Below, in pieces: positions 1-5,609 of a stretch of DNA of 7,484 bases. The DNA is taken from assembly GCA_030151925.1 (NCBI GenBank), contig JASLCY010000155.1, positions 1 to 7,484 on the forward strand, read 5' to 3'. The notes beneath the pieces are model-generated. The model did no database searches and was not told the origin of the DNA. It was given only the letters and a program-made list of their open reading frames with translations. Made by a program: the position numbers and the translations under genes. Every line of letters starts with the position of its first letter. Within the stretch, counting starts at the first letter, position 1. The DNA is from Oligoflexus sp. (GTDB lineage: Bacteria > Bdellovibrionota_B > Oligoflexia > Oligoflexales > Oligoflexaceae).

Positions 1-52
1 AGAAGCCGTAGATATAATTCGCGACCTGCAAAGCATAACGCGCTTTATTCAC
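1..52 (-). CDS. Start of an unidentified gene, cut by the left edge
   Basis: Seventeen codons are visible, reading MNKARYALQVANYIYGF with the GTG start read as Met. The GTG (52-50) overlaps the TGA stop of the membrane-protein gene (51-49) in a GTGA arrangement. A strong Shine-Dalgarno, GAAGGAG, lies six bases upstream of the GTG, so this start is better supported than most in the operon. The reading frame is open to the edge. The fragment is too short to assign a family; I do not recognise it. From its position it is the next gene of the same operon. In known aryl polyene loci this place is often taken by an AMP ligase, acyltransferase, glycosyltransferase or second dehydratase, but nothing seen here chooses among these. 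Confidence 0.65.
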   Translation of the reverse strand, partial: MNKARYALQVANYIYGF

Positions 53-630
53 GAGGCGCTCCTTCCGCGAAGATCGGGCGTTGCTTTCCGAACGCCCGAG
101 CGCCTGCGAACAGCGACGACCGCGATGCTGACGACGAAGAGGGCCGCCAGCAGGATGTACGAATAAAAGCTGGCGAATCGCAGCCAGATCTGAAAATCGG
201 GTTGGAGCAGCAGGCCGCCGAGGAGCGCGGTGTTCACAGCCAGGCCGATGACCCACACCGCCTTGGCCTGATGCATCGCGGCGAGCAGCGCGGGATCCGC
301 GAGGACCCTGGCTCTGAACGGACCGATCATAGGGTTATCTTCGGGATTTTTGGTGCTCGCGAAGAGGAGCAGCATGCTCGCCGACATGAGGAAGGGATAG
401 ACCCGGACGAGCCGATCCGGAGCCACGCCTGCGAGCAGGACGATGAGCAGCAGCAGGCCCGCGGCCGCCGCATACCGCAGGCCTCCGGATAAACGCGAGA
501 TCAGGGCGAGGGCCAGGATAGCGCCGAGCGCGAGAGTCAGAGGCAAAAAGAAGCTCCGCCCCTGAGTGAGCAGAACCACGACGGGATAAAAGAGCGAGAG
601 AGTCCTGAGTGCTGAACGCAGCTTATCCAT
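49..630 (-). CDS. Predicted inner-membrane protein of aryl polyene clusters (COG4648-like)
   Basis: This 193-residue protein is mostly hydrophobic. I see about six membrane segments, near residues 11-22, 27-46, 52-70, 76-92, 123-142 and 150-174, followed by a short Arg/Lys-rich tail that should stay in the cytoplasm. Between segments 4 and 5 is a polar stretch with KNPEDNPMIGPFRA (94-107). This resembles the Pro-Met-Ile-x-x-Phe-x-Arg stretch I associate with the COG4648 membrane proteins found beside aryl polyene ketosynthases. Their biochemical role is not established; a part in organising, moving or anchoring the lipid product is inference. The ATG at 630 was chosen over upstream starts (up to 693) because those would place about 21 non-hydrophobic residues inside the ACP gene. 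The chosen start lies 10 bases after the ACP stop, behind a modest CGAGG. Family assignment is from pattern memory only. Confidence 0.68.
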   Translation of the reverse strand: MDKLRSALRTLSLFYPVVVLLTQGRSFFLPLTLALGAILALALISRLSGGLRYAAAAGLLLLIVLLAGVAPDRLVRVYPFLMSASMLLLFASTKNPEDNPMIGPFRARVLADPALLAAMHQAKAVWVIGLAVNTALLGGLLLQPDFQIWLRFASFYSYILLAALFVVSIAVVAVRRRSGVRKATPDLRGRSAS

Positions 631-640
631 CGCCTCGGCC

Positions 641-913
641 TTATCCCAGGGTTGCCTCGCGGGACCTGGCCGCATAACGCCCCACCAGGGCATAGATATC
701 GCCGACCGTGCGCAGGGACTGCATCTCCGCGTTGGAAGGCTTCATCTTGAATTCCTTCTGGAAGCGGATCGCCATATCGATCGCATCGAGGCTATCGAGC
801 CCGAGGTCTTCGAACAGCCTCTTGTCGGCGCTGAGATCGGCGGACGAGACTTCGAACAGATCGACGAAAATTCGGTTCACCTGTTCTTCGATCGCGGGGT
901 TCGTAGCGGCCAT
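641..913 (-). CDS. Acyl carrier protein 2
   Basis: A 90-residue acyl carrier protein. The 4'-phosphopantetheine attachment serine is Ser41 in the motif GLDSLDAID, at the start of helix II. It is preceded by the usual acidic LFEDLG and followed by a helix (IRFQKEFKM) and a short C-terminal helix around 70-80. The carrier holds the growing polyene chain or its starter as a thioester and presents it to the KS, KR and DH enzymes. Two ATGs compete. One at 919 overlaps the KS2 stop as ATGA but touches its GGAAGG directly. The ATG at 913 stands six bases after that GGAAGG and gives a normal ACP N-terminus, so I chose 913; using 919 would add only Met-Ile. It differs clearly in sequence from acyl carrier protein 1 at the front of the operon. 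Confidence 0.92.
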   Translation of the reverse strand: MAATNPAIEEQVNRIFVDLFEVSSADLSADKRLFEDLGLDSLDAIDMAIRFQKEFKMKPSNAEMQSLRTVGDIYALVGRYAARSREATLG

Positions 914-915
914 GA

Positions 916-2157
916 TCATCCTTCCACTCGGCGGATGACGATCGACGCGTTCACTCCACCGAAAGCAAAACTGTTTTTCAAAATCGTCCGGAGCGCGGTC
1001 TTTCTCCGGCCGCCCATCACATGACGGATCGCGCCGTCCTCCAGCAAGGGCTCCGCGAGATTCAGCGTCGGATAGACTTCGCCCGTCCGCAGCATCCCGA
1101 GGCAGGCGGCGAGCTCAAGCGCGCCGGCGGCTCCCATAAGATGTCCGAAGTTGCCCTTCATCGAACTCACGAGCGGCTGCTCGCCGAAGAGTCCGGCGAT
1201 AGCGAGCGATTCCGCCCTGTCACCGGCCTGGGTGCCGGCGGCATGGGCGTTGATGTAATCGATGGCCTCGGGCGCGAGTCCCGCGTTCGTCAATGCGCCC
1301 TGCATGCAGTTCCTAAGGCCTTCGACCGAAGGGTTGGTCATGTGCGTGGCGTCGTTGTTGGTATAAAAACCGAGGATTTCGGCGTAGATCCTCGCGCCGC
1401 GCGCCTGCGCCGATTCATAGGTCTCGAGTATGTAGGTTCCCGCCCCTTCACCGACCGCGATGCCGTCGCGCGTCCTGTCGAAGGGCCTCGCCGCTTTCTC
1501 CGGCGCGTGGGACGAACTGGTGGAGGTCGCGTTCAAAACGTCGAAGATAGCCGCGACCGTCGGCGAGAGCTCTTCCGCCCCGCCGCAGACCATGCGATCG
1601 ACGACGCCGAGCTTCAGCGCCTCGTAGCCGTAGCCCAAAGCCTGCGTGCTCGATGCGCAGGCCACGCAGCTCGCGACGATGCGCCCCGGAATGCCGAAGC
1701 TGATCGCGATGTTCGCGGCGCAGGTATGCGGCATGATCTTGAGGAAGGTCGTGGCGCCCACGCCGTCGATCAGCACGCCCGAATTCTGGTAACCGCGGAA
1801 ATAATCCTCGATCGTGCTGGTGCCGCCGAAGGACGAACCATAGGAGATGCCGGTCCGTTCGGATTGGATCTCGGCCGCGGTCAGGCCCGCGTCCTTCAAT
1901 GCGGAATCGGTCGCGGCATTCGCCATCATCGCGATCCGGCTCATCGAACGGCGGAGCTTGCGATCGATGCGGGCCTCCTGGAAGTCCGCGCAGGGCGCGG
2001 CCACGCGCGTGCGAAAGCCGAATCTCGCGTCTTCCCATTCCGGGACGTAACGAACGCCGGAACGCCCTTCGTCCAAGGCCGTGAGTATGCCTTCGTAACT
2101 CTCGCCGAGAGGACTGACGAAACCCACGCCCGTGATCACAATCCGCGGAGACGTCAT
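916..2157 (-). CDS. Beta-ketoacyl-ACP synthase 2 (FabF-like, ApeR type)
   Basis: A full-length, 413-residue condensing enzyme of the KAS II family. It performs decarboxylative Claisen condensation of an acyl chain with malonyl-ACP. The catalytic set is complete: nucleophile Cys167 in VACASST, His305 in NAHAAGT (the usual form is NAHGTST), Lys334 in SSMKGNFGH and His339 in FGHLMGAAG. The C-terminal NSFAFGGVNAS (395-405) is the Phe-Gly-Gly loop typical of KAS II. The ATG at 2157 overlaps the ketoreductase stop (ATGA), with CGGAGG about nine bases upstream, and the protein starts directly on the first beta strand. Its position after the KR, and its FabF-like length, match ApeR of aryl polyene loci. 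Whether it extends the polyene or prepares a starter is not shown by the sequence. Ordinary housekeeping FabF is unlikely given the neighbours. Confidence 0.93.
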   Translation of the reverse strand: MTSPRIVITGVGFVSPLGESYEGILTALDEGRSGVRYVPEWEDARFGFRTRVAAPCADFQEARIDRKLRRSMSRIAMMANAATDSALKDAGLTAAEIQSERTGISYGSSFGGTSTIEDYFRGYQNSGVLIDGVGATTFLKIMPHTCAANIAISFGIPGRIVASCVACASSTQALGYGYEALKLGVVDRMVCGGAEELSPTVAAIFDVLNATSTSSSHAPEKAARPFDRTRDGIAVGEGAGTYILETYESAQARGARIYAEILGFYTNNDATHMTNPSVEGLRNCMQGALTNAGLAPEAIDYINAHAAGTQAGDRAESLAIAGLFGEQPLVSSMKGNFGHLMGAAGALELAACLGMLRTGEVYPTLNLAEPLLEDGAIRHVMGGRRKTALRTILKNSFAFGGVNASIVIRRVEG

Positions 2158-2876
2158 GTGTAGAGGCCTCCGTTCACCTGCAGGACCGTGCCGTTGATAT
2201 AGGAGGCGTCGTCGGACGCGAGGAAGACGGCGACCTTGGCGACTTCGTCGGCGCGCCCCATGCGGCCCACCGGGATCAGCGGCAGGATCTCGTTCACATG
2301 CAGGTCCGCGGTCATATCGGTTTCGATCAGGCCCGGGCTCAAGGCGTTCACGAGGATGCCCTTGCGGGCGACTTCCCGCGCGAGCGATTTGCTCGCGGCG
2401 ATCACCGCGCCTTTCGCCGCCGCGTAGTTGCTCTGCCCGCGCTGGCCCGCTTCGCCCGATACGCTGGCCATCACGATGATGCGGCCCCAGCGTTTTTGGA
2501 TCATGTGCGGAAGCACGGCTTTATTGATGTAGAAGAAGGAGTTGAGGCTGGTCTGGATCACGTTCTCCCACTGCTCCTCCTCGAGGAAGTAGAAGGCCTG
2601 ATCGCTCGCGACCGCCGCGTTGTGGATGACGATATCATAGCCCTCCTCCTCGGCGCTCAGGCTCTCCATCGCGGCCTTCAGGGAGGCCTTATCGCCGAGA
2701 TCGAGGGGGATGGCGCGCACGGACGCGGGCGAACCCAGCTCTTCGATGAGCGCCAGGGCCTTCTCGAGATTCTTATGGTAGGTGAAAGTCACGCGATGCG
2801 CGCCGGTCGCGTGAAACGCGCGAACCATCGCAGCACCTATGCCTCGGCTTCCACCGGTGATGAGGACCTTACGAAT
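2154..2876 (-). CDS. fabG: 3-oxoacyl-ACP reductase (FabG family), probable ATT start
   Basis: A short-chain dehydrogenase/reductase that reduces 3-oxoacyl-ACP to 3-hydroxyacyl-ACP with NADPH. If translated from the ATT at 2876 it has 240 residues: TGGSRGIG (7-14) for the dinucleotide, HNAA (85-88), then Ser138, Tyr151 and Lys155 (YAAAK), and the ending VNGGLYT. The catalytic numbering coincides with Escherichia coli FabG (Ser138, Tyr151, Lys155). The first ATG in frame (2828) would remove the first strand and the entire glycine-rich nucleotide loop, so it cannot give a working enzyme. I found no ATG, GTG or TTG in frame in roughly the preceding 100 bases, but an AAAGGAG stands six bases before ATT-CGT-AAG-GTC. 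The stop overlaps the KS2 start. By position it corresponds to ApeQ. A sequencing error at the start codon is the main alternative. Confidence 0.9.
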   Translation of the reverse strand: MRKVLITGGSRGIGAAMVRAFHATGAHRVTFTYHKNLEKALALIEELGSPASVRAIPLDLGDKASLKAAMESLSAEEEGYDIVIHNAAVASDQAFYFLEEEQWENVIQTSLNSFFYINKAVLPHMIQKRWGRIIVMASVSGEAGQRGQSNYAAAKGAVIAASKSLAREVARKGILVNALSPGLIETDMTADLHVNEILPLIPVGRMGRADEVAKVAVFLASDDASYINGTVLQVNGGLYT

Positions 2877-2889
2877 AAGCAGCTCCTTT
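2874..2889 (-). promoter_or_regulatory. Ribosome binding site with ATT initiation codon
   Basis: The minus strand reads TAAAGGAGCTGCTTATT. The TAA is the dehydratase stop (2890-2888), AAAGGAG (2889-2883) is a near-perfect Shine-Dalgarno, and the ATT (2876-2874) follows after six bases. ATT is the known rare start of infC. A CTG immediately after the Shine-Dalgarno is too close to serve. Translation of the ketoreductase is therefore predicted to be weak or dependent on ribosomes finishing the dehydratase gene. Confidence 0.6.
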
Positions 2890-3322
2890 ATTCCTCGCGG
2901 AAGAAGGTCATGATCCCTTCGCCCACGATCACATCCTTTAACGTGACGATCGTCCGACTCTGCCCCACCGGGGCCATCTGCACGTCGAACACCACCTCGA
3001 AGCCCAGTTCGTCGCCCGGCGCGAGCTCGAGGTCCGGCTTCATCTGAAACTGCCGGACGCTGATGAGATAACCGAAGAGCGATTTGCCCTCGCCGTCCGC
3101 TCGCGTGGCCTGGGAGATGGCGGCCGAAGCCTGCGCGGCGAGTTCGATGAGCCAGTGCTTCTTGAACCGGCCCTCGGCGAAATAAGGCGCTTCGGCCCTT
3201 AAAGTCGTGCGCGCGGTCCCGGCGACCCTTTGGTGATCCAGACTGGTGATCGCGTCGATCAGCAGCATGGGACCTCGGTGCGGAAGAAGCTTCGCGGGTT
3301 CGAGGCGATGCTCCTCCCTCAT
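2888..3322 (-). CDS. Hotdog-fold 3-hydroxyacyl-ACP dehydratase (ApeP-like)
   Basis: A 144-residue single hotdog domain, expected to remove water from 3-hydroxyacyl-ACP to form the 2,3-double bond. The N-terminal LLPHRGPMLLID (12-23) is the shared FabZ/ApeP entry motif with His15. The central helix contains KKHWLIELAAQASAAIS (54-70), where Glu60 takes the place of the FabZ catalytic Glu in LEAMAQ. The FabZ Gly-His-Phe-Pro motif is absent: the matching stretch reads EGRF (50-53), with His56 four residues before Glu60. This matches the divergent dehydratases of aryl polyene clusters (COG4706-like) better than housekeeping FabZ. ATG 3322 overlaps the preceding gene's stop (ATGA), with AAAGG about nine bases upstream. 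It lies between the chain-length-factor-like gene and the reductase, as ApeP precedes ApeQ. A second dehydratase (ApeI type) is not in the window. Confidence 0.88.
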   Translation of the reverse strand: MREEHRLEPAKLLPHRGPMLLIDAITSLDHQRVAGTARTTLRAEAPYFAEGRFKKHWLIELAAQASAAISQATRADGEGKSLFGYLISVRQFQMKPDLELAPGDELGFEVVFDVQMAPVGQSRTIVTLKDVIVGEGIMTFFREE

Positions 3323-4056
3323 GCCTTCGCGCCTTTGAGATGCCAGCGCGTAATGAGTTCCAGCCCGGTCGCGTTCCGCACGCGGCGATGCGCTTCCGGC
3401 CGCTCGTCCTTCAGCAGCCAGGGGATGCCGCCGCCGAACGTCTCTTCCGTGTAGACCGCCGCGTCCCCTTCATAAAGGTCGATGATGAAGGAATCATAGC
3501 GTTGATCGAGCTCGCCGAGGCTCGCGATGGTCTCGGCGTTATCGTCGTTGCTCAGGATCAGGAGTTCCGCGGCCGCGTCCTCTCCCCCGGCGGTCACGTC
3601 CTCGTGCGCATGGATGATGAGCGCCGCGGTATCGAGCCCGGAAGCGATGCGGCGAGCCGCGAGATGCAGCGCGAGATCGGGCGACTCGAAGCCGCCGGAG
3701 ATGGCGAAGCCCGCCTGATGCGACTTCTCCTGCATGCAGAGGTAGGCGATCGCCGCGTTCAGCACCGAATGCTGGAAATCCTTCGGTGAGACCGGCAGCG
3801 ATTCAGCGGCTATGCTTTGGGTGACGCGCAGCATCGCTCCGATCTCGCCATAGGCGCTCGAGAAGAAGATCGGGGCCTCGACGGCCTTCAGCTGCTCGAG
3901 AAGCTCGCCGTGCCGCTCGAGGGCTTTGGCGAGCACGCTCATCACCGCCTTCTGCAGAGGCGTCATGCGGCGCAGCAGGGGCACGCTCTTCAGCCCCGGA
4001 TGCAGCGGGCCTTTGAGGTCGGCGCTCAAGGCGGCGTTGAGGTAAACGTTGCTCAT
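3319..4056 (-). CDS. Ketosynthase-like chain-length factor, catalytically dead (ApeC-like)
   Basis: A 245-residue protein corresponding to the N-terminal half of a ketosynthase, as in the Ketoacyl-synt_2 family (PF13723) of aryl polyene clusters. The recognisable core is SPKDFQHSVLNAA (90-102), which matches the Ser-Pro-x-x-Phe-x-x-Ser-Val-x-Asn-Ala-Ala pattern of that family, then FAISGGFES (117-125) where an active ketosynthase has Ser-Ser-Cys. There is no Cys at the nucleophile position, and the C-terminal half with both catalytic His residues is absent. It is expected to pair with a true ketosynthase and help set chain length or stabilise the complex. The start is fixed by the ATGA overlap with KS1 and by AGAGG six bases upstream. 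The tight coupling to KS1 suggests a one-to-one complex with it. The long N-terminal extension possible in this frame is a shadow of KS1. Confidence 0.85.
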   Translation of the reverse strand: MSNVYLNAALSADLKGPLHPGLKSVPLLRRMTPLQKAVMSVLAKALERHGELLEQLKAVEAPIFFSSAYGEIGAMLRVTQSIAAESLPVSPKDFQHSVLNAAIAYLCMQEKSHQAGFAISGGFESPDLALHLAARRIASGLDTAALIIHAHEDVTAGGEDAAAELLILSNDDNAETIASLGELDQRYDSFIIDLYEGDAAVYTEETFGGGIPWLLKDERPEAHRRVRNATGLELITRWHLKGAKA

Positions 4057-5174
4057 AGGCCGCCTCTTTCCAAAACGATGCTGAGGTTGGCGCCGCCGAA
4101 GCCGAACGAGTTCTTGATGCCGTAACAATTGTGGAAGGCGCCGGACGCGGCCTCTTCCAATTTCAACGACGTGATGACGAGCTCGAGCAGTCCGCTCACG
4201 CCGAGCGTATGGCCGGTGAAGCGTTTCGTCGGATGGATGAGCTCGGTCGTGCCGAAGGCGTCTTCGACCGCCCGCGCCTCCTCCTGATCGTTGGCGAGGG
4301 TGCCGGTGCCGTGCGGATTGATATAGGTGATGTCCTGCGGCACCAGATTCGCCCGGCTCAGAGCGCGCTCCATGCAGATGCGCATCCACTCGCCTCCCGG
4401 CGCCGGTTGCGTCATGTGATGGGCTTCGCTGAGCGCCGCGAACGAGCGGACGCGCGTATGGGCTTCGCTGGACTCGCTGCGCTCGAGCACGACGGCCACG
4501 ATCGCCTCGCTCAGGTTGATGCCGGCCCGCTCGGCCGCGAAAGGCCGGCAATAGTTCTTGTCGAGCAATTGCAGGGCCTCGAAACCATAGATCGTCACGA
4601 GGTTCAGGATATCGACGCCGAGCACGACCGCGCTGTCCACCCAACCCATGCGGACGGCGTCATGCGCCATGACAAAGGCTTGCGCGGAAGCCGCGCAGGA
4701 CGAGCTGAAGGTATAGACCGGCCCGCGGATGTTGAATTCCTTCGCCAGCTTCTGGCCGATGGAGGACTGCTGCAGGTTCGTCCGCAGCCTGCGGTCGAAG
4801 GCGATGCCGCGGGCGTCCACGGTTTTCGCGGCTTCGAAGAAGCTGTTGATGCCCGAGGTGGTCGTCCCGACGAAGAGCCCGCGTTTCCCCGGATGCGTGC
4901 GCTCGAACACGCCCGAGCGCGCTCCGAGGTCGCGCAGGACGTGGCGGCAGCCTTCGTGCATGAGGCCGTCGGAATCATCGCGCTGCGACGGTTCGATGCC
5001 GAGCTCCAGCCAGGGGATCTCGCCCATGGGGCTCTCGATGCGGTCCGAGTAACGATGCGAATAGCTCAGGCCGCGGCGCTCCGCGGCGAGATTCTGCCGA
5101 AGCGCCTCCGGAGACGTGCCGAGGGAGGAGACCAGGGCCGTCGAAGTCATAGCGATGTTGCGAGTGTCGTTCAA
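4053..5174 (-). CDS. Beta-ketoacyl-ACP synthase 1 (ApeO-like)
   Basis: A 373-residue condensing enzyme, somewhat shorter than KS2 but with a full catalytic set: Cys160 in SSSCAAS, His288 in NPHGTGT, Lys317 in PTKRFTGH, His322 in TGHTLGVSG, and the C-terminal NSFGFGGANLS (355-365). It should condense malonyl-ACP with the growing chain; fewer conserved residues around the first half suggest a specialised rather than housekeeping enzyme. The start is a TTG at 5174, eight bases after the ACP1 stop, with TAGGG six bases before it. It places NIAMTSTALVSSLG as the first strand. The ATG eight codons later (5150) would cut into this strand and has no Shine-Dalgarno. Position (before DH and KR) and the overlapping CLF-like gene agree with ApeO, known to work with a chain-length-factor partner. 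Confidence 0.92.
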   Translation of the reverse strand: MNDTRNIAMTSTALVSSLGTSPEALRQNLAAERRGLSYSHRYSDRIESPMGEIPWLELGIEPSQRDDSDGLMHEGCRHVLRDLGARSGVFERTHPGKRGLFVGTTTSGINSFFEAAKTVDARGIAFDRRLRTNLQQSSIGQKLAKEFNIRGPVYTFSSSCAASAQAFVMAHDAVRMGWVDSAVVLGVDILNLVTIYGFEALQLLDKNYCRPFAAERAGINLSEAIVAVVLERSESSEAHTRVRSFAALSEAHHMTQPAPGGEWMRICMERALSRANLVPQDITYINPHGTGTLANDQEEARAVEDAFGTTELIHPTKRFTGHTLGVSGLLELVITSLKLEEAASGAFHNCYGIKNSFGFGGANLSIVLERGGL

Positions 5175-5182
5175 AGCTTGCC

Positions 5183-5455
5183 CTACTGAATCGCAGCGGA
5201 GTTTTTATCGTGGATGGCGCGCGCGATGCTCTGGACGTCGCGCAGGACCTCCCGGCCCTTCTCGTCGTTCTTGATCTTGAGGCCGTAGCGCTTATCGAGC
5301 GCGACGACGAGCTCGAGGACGTCGATGGAATCAAGGCCGAGGCCTTCGGCGAACAACGAAGTGTTCGCGTCGAGGCTCTCGGGAGTCGTGTCGGGCAAAT
5401 TGGAGACTTCGAGCAGAAGCTTTTTCACTTCGAAGACCAACCCATCGATCGTCAT
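5183..5455 (-). CDS. Acyl carrier protein 1
   Basis: A 90-residue acyl carrier protein. Phosphopantetheine is expected on Ser43 in GLGLDSIDVLELV, one of the most recognisable ACP motifs. The acidic helix II is followed by VALDKRYGLKI and a last helix around 74-84. It is the first gene of the operon that follows the best promoter candidate. The ATG at 5455 was chosen over a start at 5506: it has GAGGT about eight bases upstream, the family begins here, and the additional 17 residues would be read from AT-rich leader. The presence of two unlike ACPs (this one and the one at 641-913) is characteristic of aryl polyene loci, which encode ApeE and ApeF. Which chain or starter each one carries cannot be read from sequence. 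Confidence 0.93.
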   Translation of the reverse strand: MTIDGLVFEVKKLLLEVSNLPDTTPESLDANTSLFAEGLGLDSIDVLELVVALDKRYGLKIKNDEKGREVLRDVQSIARAIHDKNSAAIQ

Positions 5456-5491
5456 GACAATAACCTCGGTCGAAAAATTCAAATTGACGTA

Positions 5492-5528
5492 TTCAAGGAT
5501 ACCCAAGTCTTGGATAAGGATTCTTGAA
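5492..5528 (-). repeat. Imperfect dyad in the leader of the operon
   Basis: TTCAAG (minus strand, 5528-5523) and CTTGAA (5497-5492) form the outer arms. Inside them TATCCA and TGGGTA form a six-pair inner stem (one T-G wobble) around a five-base loop, with an asymmetric internal bulge between the stems. The outer arm touches the proposed -10 box, so the element could be an operator as easily as an RNA hairpin. No U-tract follows, so it is not a terminator. Confidence 0.5.
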
Positions 5529-5555
5529 TTTATGTCAGTTCATAATTGGTTTCAA
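5527..5555 (-). promoter_or_regulatory. Candidate sigma-70-type promoter of the biosynthetic operon
   Basis: On the minus strand, TTGAAA (5555-5550) matches five of six -35 bases, followed by exactly 17 bases and TAAATT (5532-5527), matching four of six -10 bases. The start of transcription would be near 5520, leaving a leader of about 65 bases before the ACP1 ATG. The surrounding gap is clearly AT-richer than the genes (about 38-43% GC by hand count against about 60%), as expected for a promoter region. Read-through from the FAD enzyme gene upstream remains possible. Confidence 0.5.
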
Positions 5556-5609
5556 GCGATTGAGCAGAGGCCCCGATCGGACTCGACGAGGCCAAATGAG
5601 GGAGAGGCA

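Noticed and set aside
1021..2163. Long plus-strand open frame of 380 codons
   Set aside because: Exactly antisense to KS2, which has complete catalytic motifs; the translation is Arg/Gly/His-rich with no recognisable domain, a common effect of GC-rich codons on the other strand.
4057..4644. N-terminal extension of the chain-length-factor-like protein
   Set aside because: The additional residues are an alternative-frame reading of KS1; the ATG at 4056 has a good Shine-Dalgarno and the ATGA overlap.
4131..5189. Long plus-strand open frame of 352 codons
   Set aside because: Shadow of KS1; the composition is Arg/Ala/Glu-rich and no motif is visible.
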